Source: Bacillota bacterium
GTDB lineage: Bacteria > Bacillota > Bacilli > Alicyclobacillales > SLC66
NCBI GenBank assembly: GCA_021821225.1
Contig: JAKACR010000052.1
Coordinates: 1 to 12,863, forward strand
DNA length: 12,863 nt
Direction: 5' to 3'
The position numbers and the translations under genes were made by a program. The notes under the pieces were generated by a model that did no database searches, was not told the DNA's origin, and saw only the letters and a program-made list of their open reading frames with translations. Each line of letters opens with the position of its first letter. The first letter of the stretch is position 1. Shown here piece after piece: positions 1 through 6,384 of the stretch.

Positions 1-36
1 CCCAGTTCCCGGCAACCCGCTAAAAATATAAAGCAC
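1..36 (-). CDS. P-loop ATPase/kinase, N-terminal fragment (runs off left edge)
   Basis: Only the first 12 codons are present. A GTG start gives VLYIFSGLPGTG, a hydrophobic beta strand leading into a Walker A loop (GxPGTG, expected to continue GKS/T). This opening is typical of small AAA-family ATP-binding proteins and zeta-toxin-like or nucleotide-kinase-like P-loop proteins. The start is supported by a near-perfect ribosome binding site, GGAGGTGA, at 43-50 with a 6-nt spacer. Three 19-bp tandem repeats lie about 50 bp further upstream and may be part of its control region. The substrate and exact family cannot be told from 12 residues. Confidence 0.7.
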   Translation of the reverse strand, partial: MLYIFSGLPGTG

Positions 37-42
37 GATGTC

Positions 43-50
43 TCACCTCC
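43..50 (-). promoter_or_regulatory. Ribosome binding site of the left-edge P-loop gene
   Basis: GGAGGTGA on the minus strand, six bases ahead of a GTG codon. It matches the anti-Shine-Dalgarno sequence over eight bases and decides the start of the truncated gene, which would otherwise be too short to call. Confidence 0.75.
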
Positions 51-87
51 ATTACACAATCTGGTGTGCGACTCCGCCAGAGAATTC

Positions 88-145
88 GAGATCAGATCGT
101 CCCCTTGAGATCAGATCGTCCCCTTGAGATCAGATCGTCCCTTTT
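88..145. repeat. Three tandem 19-bp direct repeats
   Basis: The unit GAGATCAGATCGTCCCCTT occurs exactly at 88-106 and 107-125. A third copy starts at 126 and differs only near its end (GTCCCTTTT). The copies abut with no spacers, so this is a tandem repeat and not a CRISPR array. Each unit holds two GATC sites. The 19-bp length is not a multiple of three, so the repeat is unlikely to be coding. It sits upstream of the minus-strand P-loop gene, where repeated protein-binding sites or a replication-slippage tract are both possible. Confidence 0.9.
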
Positions 146-590
146 AAACGCATAAACTTGCATCCACCTGAGTGCCGTGGCTGCAATTGATCCAATTCGA
201 CTCCTGATATGAGCGAGGTCCGCCAAACCGACCGCCATGCGTCGATTTTCCCCGGAGTACGCGATCACGCTGTGCAATCATGAAAGTCTTCATTCTCAGC
301 AAGCTTCAAATATCTCCTCAACATAACTCCGTTTTGTACCACAAATACCTCTCCTCATTGCCGCTGGCGAGGATCCGCAGGTTCCGCTGGACAATGCACT
401 GCTCCTTGCGTTCCCCGCCCGCGCGATCCAGATTACGCGCCGCGCCGCACCCGGCCCATTCGACGACGCGGATCAGGTCGTCCGGCGTCGTGATCCCCCG
501 CTTCAAAAAAGGGACAGAACTCCCCGGGCGCATGGCTGTCTGCTTCTTCGCCCCGCACCGTTCGTGCGCCTCCCTTTTTATACCATGCTA
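146..590. other. Gene-poor stretch, no recognisable gene
   Basis: No frame on either strand gives a protein I recognise. A minus-strand frame of 71 codons (318-533) has a fairly protein-like composition but lacks a convincing ribosome binding site and matches no family known to me. A small perfect hairpin, CGCAC-CGTTC-GTGCG, lies near 570. An AGGGAGG motif with a GTG ten bases downstream near 560 would give a peptide of only about 40 residues. This may be decayed sequence from a lost gene or element. Confidence 0.5.
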
Positions 591-1115
591 TTAGAAGGCC
601 ACTCTCTTTCCCACAATCGCCAGATCAAGTTCGCTGCCATCGAGTTCGGCAATGCCGGGCAAAAGCCCCCAACGCTGAAACCCAGCGCGCTCAAACAGCG
701 CGAGACTGTGCGCGTTATGGGCAAAAATGAATCCCAGCAGCGTTTTGATTTGCAGGGTGGGGCAGGATTCCTCGGCTCTGGCGAGCAAGAATCGGCCCAG
801 TCCTTTCCCGCGATAATCAATATGAAGATAGATGCTGATTTCGGCCGTATGCTTGTAGGCCGGCCTTCCATAAAATGATTGAAAACTGGTCCATCCGCAT
901 ATTCCTTTTTCGTTTTCCAGCACCCACAAGGGACGCCCCTGTGGAGAATGTTCCGCGAACCACAATTGTTTGCTCGCAACCGTCGCCGGCTCCGTGTCGG
1001 CAGTGACCCGTCTGCTGGCAACCGTCGAATTATAGATCGCCACGACGGCCGGGAGGTCGCTTATCGTCGCATCTCTCAATGAAAGACCAAAATCCGCAGC
1101 CTCGATACTCCCCAT
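591..1115 (-). CDS. GNAT N-acetyltransferase, phosphinothricin acetyltransferase-like
   Basis: A 174-residue protein of the usual length for the Pat/Bar/MnaT group of GNAT enzymes, which transfer acetyl from acetyl-CoA to the amino group of small molecules such as phosphinothricin or methionine sulfoximine. The N-terminal RDAT..DLPAVVAIYN segment (residues 14-29) is characteristic of this group. The acetyl-CoA-binding motif A is YRGKGLGRFLL (101-111), and the C-terminal N-x2-S-x-x-LFERAGF element (134-146) is present. The ATG at 1115 has GGGAGG ten bases upstream. It follows the YdeI-like gene on the same strand with a gap of about 165 bp, so a shared transcript is possible but unproven. The real substrate cannot be read from the sequence; many Pat-like proteins act on methionine analogues rather than phosphinothricin. 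Confidence 0.88.
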   Translation of the reverse strand: MGSIEAADFGLSLRDATISDLPAVVAIYNSTVASRRVTADTEPATVASKQLWFAEHSPQGRPLWVLENEKGICGWTSFQSFYGRPAYKHTAEISIYLHIDYRGKGLGRFLLARAEESCPTLQIKTLLGFIFAHNAHSLALFERAGFQRWGLLPGIAELDGSELDLAIVGKRVAF

Positions 1116-1281
1116 TTGAACTTCGCCTCCCGTTTTGCGGTCCCATCCGAATCACAATCACGCAGACTGGCATCCTCCTCGCCCCGAGGAACGAGGATTT
1201 TGGCGCTGGCATGTGAGGCCCGTACATCGCGACCCGGTGGAACTCCATGAAGATTCGAAGCCGTTTCACTGGCGATACGCT

Positions 1282-1878
1282 CTACTGATCATGCAATCCC
1301 TTTCCGTCGAGAATTTGCCCCATGCATTTTTCAACCCTGGACTCCCTCGTTTTCGATTGTTTGGGTTGAGAAAAATAAAGAATGTACGCCCTTTGCCTTC
1401 CCGGCGTCAGAGTTTCAAAAGCGGTCTTCAGGGCCGGCATTTCATCGAATTTGTTTGTGAGCTCTTCAGGCATTTGCAACTCTTCCGTCTTTTTGAAGTT
1501 AACTTGCAAACCGGCCTTCTCGACTTCAACGGCTTCATGAATATAGGCTTTCAAGATGGTTTCCATTGCAACAATTTCTTGAATATTGGTGAACCGAATC
1601 TGGCGCGCCGCCTGCACATTCTCCGTTTGTTGGATCAGGATCCCGTGGGCATCCTGCAGCAAGGCGCCTTTGTGAAACAGAAGCGCGCAGTATTCTTTAA
1701 ATCCATGGATCAACACGATGTTATTTTTCTCAAACGTGTAGCAAGGGTGCATCCACTTGAATTCCTCGGTCAGCCCACAGTCGAGAACGATACTTCTCAA
1801 CTTCTCATATTCTTTTCCCCATTTTTTAGATTTCGCTAGAAATTCATCGACCTTGAGATTCATGCTGCCGCTTGCCAC
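1282..1878 (-). CDS. YdeI/OmpD-associated (OmdA, DUF1801-type) family protein
   Basis: A cytosolic protein of about 198 residues. The N-terminal half (KVDEFLAK..KKW, then the LDCGLTEEFKWMHPCYTF region) matches the DUF1801/YdhG-like fold. The C-terminus has the OmdA signature LTPGRQRAYILYFS, then KQSKTRESRVEKC and ILDGKGL (about residues 157-194). The family name comes from a bacteriocin-protection observation in enterobacteria; the biochemical role is unknown. I chose the GTG at 1878 because GAAGAGGGG (1888-1896) sits nine bases upstream. The ATG at 1863, five codons further in, is the alternative and matches where relatives usually begin. Its Lys/Glu/Ile-rich, AT-richer coding sequence differs from the GC-rich genes around it, which suggests recent acquisition. 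Confidence 0.88.
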   Translation of the reverse strand: MASGSMNLKVDEFLAKSKKWGKEYEKLRSIVLDCGLTEEFKWMHPCYTFEKNNIVLIHGFKEYCALLFHKGALLQDAHGILIQQTENVQAARQIRFTNIQEIVAMETILKAYIHEAVEVEKAGLQVNFKKTEELQMPEELTNKFDEMPALKTAFETLTPGRQRAYILYFSQPKQSKTRESRVEKCMGQILDGKGLHDQ

Positions 1879-2133
1879 CAGGGTACACCCCTCTTCCATC
1901 TTCCGATCGGTTGGAAACCACCACCGCACTGACAGACTTCATGATGGCCGTCCCCGGCGTCGCACCGTAGGTCGAAACTGTTCAACAGTGCGGCGCGCGG
2001 CGCCGCGTCTGAAAATCAAGGTCGCGCATGGAAAACCCCCACAGACGTATTCTACACCAAAAGGGAGGGACTGCCCCGTCTCCAACCGACCGTGAACCCA
2101 ACGGCCTCCCGCCACCATCGGCATCGAGGGCCC
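1879..2133. other. Intergenic region with palindromes
   Basis: About 255 bp between the YdeI-like gene and the end of the efflux pump gene, with no recognisable coding frame. It holds a perfect 13-bp palindrome ACTGTTcAACAGT (1977-1989) and a perfect 12-bp CGCGGCGCCGCG (1996-2007) close together. Neither is followed by a T-run, so they do not look like a standard terminator. They could be a regulator site for the YdeI-like gene, but this is speculative. Confidence 0.4.
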
Positions 2134-3735
2134 TCACCCGGCTTCGCGTGTCAGGACAGCGTCGTTTCCGACAAACAACGCCATGAGCACGCCCAGCGCG
2201 CTCATGCCCGCAACCAATCCGATGACGTCGTGGAATCCGGCCGCGGCCGCATCTGCCAGGCGATGCTGCACGAACGCCGGCAGTTTCGACACACCGGCCG
2301 CGGCGTTCGAGTGCATCAGGACGACCGGAACGCCGAGGTGTTTGATCTCCCGCTGGACGTGCCAATGCTCCCGCACCTGAAAGAATGTGACGATCAGGGC
2401 GATCCCGAGCGTGCCGCTGATCCGCTGCGCGACATTGAACAGCGCGGTCCCGTCCGGCACCCTGCTTTCGGGAAGCGACTGGATCAGTCCGTTGAGGAGC
2501 GGCTGAATGACCAGCCCGATGGCAAATCCGCGACCACAGAGGATCACGGCCACGAGCCAGGCGGGAGACGTCGCGGTGACGGCGAGAAGCCCAGCGGTGC
2601 TCAGAGTCAGGAGCGCCATCCCCGACACCGCGGTCCGGCGCACACCCCACCGGATTGGCAACCGGTTGCCGAGCACAGTCCCGACGCCCGTGACGAATCC
2701 CTGCGGCAAAAGGGCCATTCCGGCCGCCACGGCGGAGTGGCCCTGGATCTCCTGCATGAACGCCGGAACCAGGACAATCACCGCGAAGGTCACAACGGAG
2801 ACAAGCACCGTAAGCGCAAGGGCGAGAGCCTGCCGCGGCCGCCAGACGAGCGACAGGTCCACGATCGGGTGCTCGCGGTGCCTGGCCCACACGGCGTAGG
2901 ACGCCAACAGCACAGCCCCGACGGCCCAATACGGCCACGCCGACCAAGACAGCCACCCGGCCTGCGTTCCCCGCGAAGCACCGAAAGTGACCCCCGCCAT
3001 TCCGCCGGCAAGCAAGCCGAACCCGAGAGCGTCGAAGTGCGCCGCATCCTGCTTTTCGTCGGTCAAAGCGCCGGGGAGCCGTTTTCCCCCGATGACCGCC
3101 AGGATGCCGACCGGAATATTGATCAAGAAGATCATCGGCCAGCCCGCCCAGTCAATGAGAACACCGCCGAGCGACGGCCCGAGCGCAGGCGCGAGAAACA
3201 GGATCATGCCAGCTGCCGCGGAGATCTGTTTCCCCGCCCCTTTGCCCATGAGCATGTTCATCGCCAACGGTACAAGCGGGGCGCCAAAGATGCCCTGCGC
3301 CACGCGGGCGGCCATCAGCGTCCACAGGCCGGGGGAGATGGCGCAGAGCGCGGAAGCCGCCGTGAATCCAACAAGGCTGGCAAGATAAACGCGCTTGGTG
3401 CCGAACCGTCTTGCCAGATAGGCCGTGCCCGTGAGCGCCATGCCCAAAGCCAGGAGATAGGCGCTCGCGACCCATTGCACCGCCGAGAGGGAGCTATGCA
3501 TCCCGGCGGCCATATCCGGCAGCGCGACATTGACGGCGCTGCTGTCGATCATCGACATGAAAGGGCCGGCCAAGAGTCCCACCTGCACCATGATTCCAAG
3601 CCGCCCGGCCGCTCGGCCCTGAGTGTTCTCCTCCGGAAGTTGCGCCCCCTGATCCGGCCGGGACGGCATCGTTTGATCTGATTGGGCATGCGTCGCCCGA
3701 TCCCGTCGTTGGCGCGCAGTTTGATTTTCTGTCAT
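2134..3735 (-). CDS. DHA2-family (EmrB/QacA) multidrug MFS transporter
   Basis: A 533-residue membrane protein of the size expected for 14-helix drug:proton antiporters, which export hydrophobic or cationic drugs using the proton gradient. After a hydrophilic N-terminus of about 45 residues, helix 1 carries the family's D-x(3-4)-VNVALP motif (D64, 68-73). The drug:H+ antiporter motif ALGPSLGG, followed by a W-x-x-IFLINIPVG loop, is clear near helix 5. The start is the ATG at 3735 because AAAAGGAG sits ten bases upstream; an ATG at 3744 directly abuts that site and is less likely. A TetR gene lies just upstream on the same strand, and a palindrome (3783-3806) sits in the pump's promoter region, so substrate-induced derepression is likely. 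The substrate is unknown. Confidence 0.93.
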   Translation of the reverse strand: MTENQTARQRRDRATHAQSDQTMPSRPDQGAQLPEENTQGRAAGRLGIMVQVGLLAGPFMSMIDSSAVNVALPDMAAGMHSSLSAVQWVASAYLLALGMALTGTAYLARRFGTKRVYLASLVGFTAASALCAISPGLWTLMAARVAQGIFGAPLVPLAMNMLMGKGAGKQISAAAGMILFLAPALGPSLGGVLIDWAGWPMIFLINIPVGILAVIGGKRLPGALTDEKQDAAHFDALGFGLLAGGMAGVTFGASRGTQAGWLSWSAWPYWAVGAVLLASYAVWARHREHPIVDLSLVWRPRQALALALTVLVSVVTFAVIVLVPAFMQEIQGHSAVAAGMALLPQGFVTGVGTVLGNRLPIRWGVRRTAVSGMALLTLSTAGLLAVTATSPAWLVAVILCGRGFAIGLVIQPLLNGLIQSLPESRVPDGTALFNVAQRISGTLGIALIVTFFQVREHWHVQREIKHLGVPVVLMHSNAAAGVSKLPAFVQHRLADAAAAGFHDVIGLVAGMSALGVLMALFVGNDAVLTREAG

Positions 3736-3782
3736 TGGCTGCATTCTCCTTTTCGAAGGTCGACAGTCCTGGCTACGTACAA

Positions 3783-3806
3783 TATTGACTGTCTGTTTAG
3801 TCAATA
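3783..3806. promoter_or_regulatory. Probable TetR operator ahead of the efflux pump gene
   Basis: Perfect 8-bp arms TATTGACT and AGTCAATA flank an 8-bp spacer between the TetR stop and the MFS start. On the minus strand the right arm supplies TTGACT, a good -35 box. A repressor bound here would block the pump promoter. The nearest candidate binder is the adjacent TetR protein. The shared ATTGAC core also occurs in the palindrome ahead of the regulator gene. Confidence 0.6.
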
Positions 3807-3823
3807 AATGAACAGAAAAGAGA

Positions 3824-4441
3824 CTACCGGCCGACCCCCTGTGAACCGGGCGGCGTGAACAGACGGATCAGGAGATCGGTCATGGGCACAGTCGGGGTCG
3901 GTGTGGACATCGCCCTGGAAACCGCCAGTCCTTCGATGCACGACCCCAGCACAAAGGCGAGGTGTTCAGGATCTCCTTGGACGATCTCCCCGTCTTTCTG
4001 CCCTGCGGCGATGAACCGGATCATGATGCTCCGGGTTTCCAGGACCATCGCCGAGACCTGCTGGCGTGCCTCTTGCGGCGCGGCGTCGCTGACAGACGCT
4101 TGCATCACGACCATGAACATGTCCGGCTGTTCGGTCAGCCCATCCACGATTTGCTCCATCAGCCAGCGCAAGCGCGCCGCCGCACCGCCGGGCACTTCGA
4201 GAGCCTCGCGGTAGAGGTGGACCGTCCCCCGCGCGGCGCCTCCGACGAGCGTGTTGAAGATCGCTTCCTTGCTCCCGAAGTAGTGGTAGCTCAGTCCCTT
4301 GCTGATTGCGGCGGCAGCGGCGATGTCATCAATCCGCGTTCCCACATACCCGTTTCGCGCAAACACCTTGGCAGCCGCCGCAAGGATCTGGTCCCTCCGC
4401 TCATCGCGGATCTCCCGATTCACGTTCCCAGTGCGCGGCAT
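3824..4441 (-). CDS. TetR/AcrR-family transcriptional repressor (likely regulates the adjacent pump)
   Basis: A 205-residue protein, typical for TetR repressors. The N-terminal domain has the usual IL..A..VFARNGYVGTRIDDIA helix pair, then the recognition helix ISKGLSYHYFGSKEAIF (about residues 46-62). The rest is a helical ligand-binding and dimerisation domain that I cannot assign to a specific ligand. The start is the ATG at 4441, with GGGGAGG six bases upstream; the open frame extends further but without a better site. It is co-oriented with the efflux pump, 88 bp upstream of it. Palindromes ahead of both genes suggest that it represses itself and the pump. Confidence 0.92.
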   Translation of the reverse strand: MPRTGNVNREIRDERRDQILAAAAKVFARNGYVGTRIDDIAAAAAISKGLSYHYFGSKEAIFNTLVGGAARGTVHLYREALEVPGGAAARLRWLMEQIVDGLTEQPDMFMVVMQASVSDAAPQEARQQVSAMVLETRSIMIRFIAAGQKDGEIVQGDPEHLAFVLGSCIEGLAVSRAMSTPTPTVPMTDLLIRLFTPPGSQGVGR

Positions 4442-4466
4442 TGCGATCCTCCCCTTTTCGACTGAA

Positions 4467-4476
4467 TGACCGGTCA
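4467..4476. promoter_or_regulatory. Probable autoregulatory operator of the TetR gene
   Basis: A perfect 10-bp palindrome, TGACCGGTCA, 26 bp upstream of the TetR start codon. It lies immediately downstream (minus strand) of a possible -10 box TATTAT (4477-4482), a classic position for a repressor site. Its outer bases resemble the ATTGAC arms of the 3783-3806 palindrome, although the spacing between half-sites differs. Confidence 0.5.
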
Positions 4477-4557
4477 ATAATAACCCGAATCGTACCACAG
4501 ACCCGAAATGAAACGCAATCCCTCCACCGCCCATGATATCCGCCCGACGGCGTCACT

Positions 4558-4728
4558 TCAGCACCCGCACGACGACACCGCAAACGGTCCCCAGGCGACC
4601 ACGCGGTCCGATCGGGTCAACGCAGCCCACACCGTCTCGCGTGAATGCTCCAGGTTGCGTTCGAGCACGAGGACCCAGTCGTCGTCTTCGGGGACAATGC
4701 GGATATTTTCCGAGATGCGCGAATTCAT
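4558..4728 (-). pseudogene. SRPBCC/AHSA1-family gene, 5' remnant
   Basis: The ATG at 4728 has GGGAGG nine bases upstream and opens a 56-codon frame. Residues 9-49 (IRIVPEDDDWVLVLER, then SRETVWAALT..DRVVAWGPF) are the beginning of an SRPBCC domain of the AHSA1-like type, a hydrophobic-cavity fold normally about 140-170 residues long. The frame then diverges and stops, so about two thirds of the domain is missing, and the following DNA shows no continuation in other frames. Relatives often follow an ArsR gene, and an ArsR-like 3' remnant does precede it here. A short functional peptide is possible but unlikely. Confidence 0.6.
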
Positions 4729-4854
4729 TCTGCGGTTCCCTCCCGTGCGATTTTTCTCCAGAACGAACTCCGGGACGAGCACATACAGGTGCGAATATGC
4801 ATCGAGCCACTCGTCGATCTCCGCGAGCGGCCGTGCGTCGAGATGAACGATTGG
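4729..4854 (-). pseudogene. ArsR-like regulator, 3' remnant
   Basis: Directly upstream of and in frame with the SRPBCC remnant, the minus strand reads PIVHLDARPLAEIDEWLDAY, which resembles the C-terminal helix region of winged-helix ArsR repressors (typically RL-PL-EI-WL-Y). No start codon or helix-turn-helix portion is present, and an in-frame TAA (4855-4857) precedes it. ArsR-SRPBCC pairs are common operons, so the two remnants fit one decayed locus. The match rests on a short segment and is less certain than that of the SRPBCC part. Confidence 0.4.
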
Positions 4855-4863
4855 TTATATAAC

Positions 4864-4924
4864 TGTCAATGCATACTCTGCGCGGCGCAACGCCTTCGCC
4901 CACGAAATTATCTGGGCATTGACA
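4864..4924. repeat. 9-bp inverted repeat spanning the end of bshB2
   Basis: TGTCAATGC (4864-4872) and GCATTGACA (4916-4924) are perfect complements separated by 43 bp. The right arm lies in the last codons of bshB2. On the minus strand the loop contains a smaller GGCG-TTG-CGCC hairpin, and a perfect palindrome GTTATATAAC (4854-4863) abuts the left arm. There is no U-run as in a standard terminator. It may be a transcript-end structure of bshB2 or chance. Confidence 0.45.
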
Positions 4925-5594
4925 TGGGGTAGGTCCAAAAAACCTCCCGTTCAAGAAAACTCCGGATTCGGGCATCCAGCGCCGGGTCGCTCCCTGCGCT
5001 GCGCTCCATGCCGGCAAGTGTGAGTTGCGATTGGGAACGGTGCGCCCGTACCGCGGCCATTTTCGCCTCTCTCACGGCCGAAATGTCCAGCACGATGTCC
5101 GGCGCCCCGATCACATCCTGCGAAAATCCATGCGCATACACCACGGGGCGTTCCTCCGTTGCAAGCCGGGCAACCGCACGGATGGCCGCCGCGCCCAGCG
5201 CGTTGTGGTCCGGGTGCACCGCGTAACCTGGATAGTGCGTGATCATCAGCGACGGCCTGATCTCCCGGATGATCTGTTCAATCCGGCCGTCCAACGCGGC
5301 CTGATCTTCAAACTCGATCGTCTTGTCGCGCAATCCCAGCTTGATCAGGCGCACGACACCGAGCGCGGCGCACGCTTCGTCCAGTTCCGCCGCGCGGATG
5401 CGGGGCAGCGACTCGCGGGTGGCGAAGGGCGGATCGCCCATGTTGCGCCCCATCTCGCCCAGTGTGCCGCACACATACGTCACGGGTACCCCCGCACTGG
5501 CGAACAACGCGATCGTTCCGCCGCAGCCGAACGTCTCATCGTCCGGATGGGGAAACACGACGAGGACATGCCGTTCTCTGGTCTTCTGATCCAC
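4908..5594 (-). CDS. bshB2: Bacillithiol biosynthesis deacetylase BshB2 (PIG-L/LmbE family)
   Basis: A 228-residue zinc-dependent N-deacetylase. In bacillithiol synthesis it removes the acetyl group from GlcNAc-malate before cysteine is added, and relatives can also deacetylate bacillithiol S-conjugates. The metal-binding motif HPDDE is at residues 16-20 and the third zinc-ligand region HPDH at 127-130. Strings typical of BshB2 rather than BshB1 include GTLGEMGRNMG (43-53), LGLRDKTIEFED (86-97) and YPGYAVHPDH (121-130). The start is GTG (5592-5594) with GGGGAG nine bases upstream. It stands alone; bshA and bshC are not in this window. The presence of the pathway supports assignment to Bacilli. 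Confidence 0.93.
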   Translation of the reverse strand: MDQKTRERHVLVVFPHPDDETFGCGGTIALFASAGVPVTYVCGTLGEMGRNMGDPPFATRESLPRIRAAELDEACAALGVVRLIKLGLRDKTIEFEDQAALDGRIEQIIREIRPSLMITHYPGYAVHPDHNALGAAAIRAVARLATEERPVVYAHGFSQDVIGAPDIVLDISAVREAKMAAVRAHRSQSQLTLAGMERSAGSDPALDARIRSFLEREVFWTYPMSMPR

Positions 5595-5696
5595 CGTCCC
5601 ACACTCCCCGCCGCTGCCCTCGCAGGCCCGACCGGCGGCGGCCTGATCCTACCGAAGTCTTAGGCTGTCTAATATGAAAAACAGCGATTGAGCGAG

Positions 5697-5720
5697 AAAA
5701 CAGGAGAAAAACCTGCTTTT
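5697..5720 (-). terminator. Possible weak terminator after the DUF6526-like gene
   Basis: Between the DUF6526-like stop and bshB2, the minus strand reads AAAAGCAGG, a 7-nt loop, then CCTGTTTT. The arms are complementary except for one bulged base. The stem is short and T-rich on its 3' side. It could end the upstream transcript but is weaker than a typical intrinsic terminator. Confidence 0.35.
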
Positions 5721-5805
5721 GAGAGGCGAGGCGCCTTCAGATAAATCCATTCCCGGACCATCTTGAATCAATCGTCCGAACGGCGCGTACAGGACGTCTG
5801 CCCGT

Positions 5806-6225
5806 TCACACCCGAAACCAGTCTGCTCTCCAGGTCCGGATGGACTTTTTGACCTGGTCTGCGCCCAGATTCTCCTCAAGCGCCCGTTTGCACAGCGTCG
5901 GAAATTCATCATCCGCCGCAAAGCGCAGGGCGATGATCTGGCCCGTCGTCAATCTGGCGTCAAGTGGAGCGCCGGTCAACAGGTAGTGCCGAAAATTCTC
6001 CTCTGCGCGAATGACCCGGTCCTGCACCTTATTCGCGTACTGGCGAATCTTGACGAGCGCGAGGAGCAGGACAATGGACAAAACCACAGTCCACCCTGCG
6101 AGCCAGGAGAAACTCACGATCAGGTGAACAACCGAACCCACAAAAAGGATGAGCGCCAGCGGCATCGCGACGAAATGAAACGCCGGATCGAATCGCGTGT
6201 GGTTCCTGTAGTTCTGTTCACGCAC
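5806..6225 (-). CDS. DUF6526-like small membrane protein
   Basis: A 139-residue protein that opens EQNYRNHTRFDPAFHF (about residues 3-18), the pattern I associate with DUF6526 proteins, followed by two transmembrane helices (about 19-38 and 43-59). A positively charged cytoplasmic C-terminal half contains VQDRVIRAEENFRHYLLTG and a hydrophobic LTTGQIIALRFA segment. Its function is unknown. The GTG at 6225 is the chosen start: AGGGGG lies nine bases upstream, and family members begin at this point. It is transcribed divergently from the TetR gene at 6385, and the shared intergenic region carries a strong inverted repeat, so this gene may be the regulator's target. Confidence 0.75.
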   Translation of the reverse strand: MREQNYRNHTRFDPAFHFVAMPLALILFVGSVVHLIVSFSWLAGWTVVLSIVLLLALVKIRQYANKVQDRVIRAEENFRHYLLTGAPLDARLTTGQIIALRFAADDEFPTLCKRALEENLGADQVKKSIRTWRADWFRV

Positions 6226-6246
6226 GGTGATGCGCCCCCTATTTCG

Positions 6247-6276
6247 TACATATTGTTTGTTGTTGAACAAGATGTA
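6247..6276. promoter_or_regulatory. Inverted repeat, probable operator between the DUF6526-like and TetR genes
   Basis: TACATATTGTT and AACAAGATGTA are 11-bp arms, complementary at 10 of 11 positions, around an 8-bp spacer. Nested inside is a perfect TTGTTgAACAA palindrome (6260-6270). The repeat covers the spacer of a plus-strand promoter and lies just upstream of the minus-strand gene, so one bound repressor could control both directions. Two ATTGTTCA direct copies at 6330-6337 and 6359-6366 in the leader resemble its half-site. Confidence 0.6.
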
Positions 6277-6280
6277 TAAT
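6253..6280 (+). promoter_or_regulatory. Sigma-A-like promoter of the TetR gene
   Basis: The -35 box TTGTTT (6253-6258) is followed after 16 bp by a consensus -10 TATAAT (6275-6280). Transcription would begin near 6287, leaving a leader of about 98 nt before the ATG at 6385. The operator-like repeat overlaps it, as expected for autorepression. Confidence 0.6.
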
Positions 6281-6384
6281 TTACTTGTACCACGGGCAGT
6301 CCGCGAATGCAATCGACAATCGCAGCCTGATTGTTCACAACGGAACGCCGGACAGCACATTGTTCAGGAAGGGTGGACCGCTTG

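Noticed and set aside
88..145. CRISPR array
   Set aside because: The 19-bp units abut directly with no unique spacers, and no cas genes are seen.
318..533. Minus-strand 71-codon frame as a gene or transposase remnant
   Set aside because: The composition is plausible, but there is no ribosome binding site at the start and no motif I can name. It is recorded only within the gene-poor stretch.
1030..1269. Minus-strand 79-codon frame between the YdeI-like and GNAT genes
   Set aside because: It overlaps the start of the GNAT gene, has no ribosome binding site and resembles no family.
2092..3681. Plus-strand open frame of 529 codons
   Set aside because: It lies antisense to the efflux pump gene. 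Its product is an Arg/His/Pro/Gly-rich string without domains, as expected for the mirror of a GC-rich membrane protein gene.
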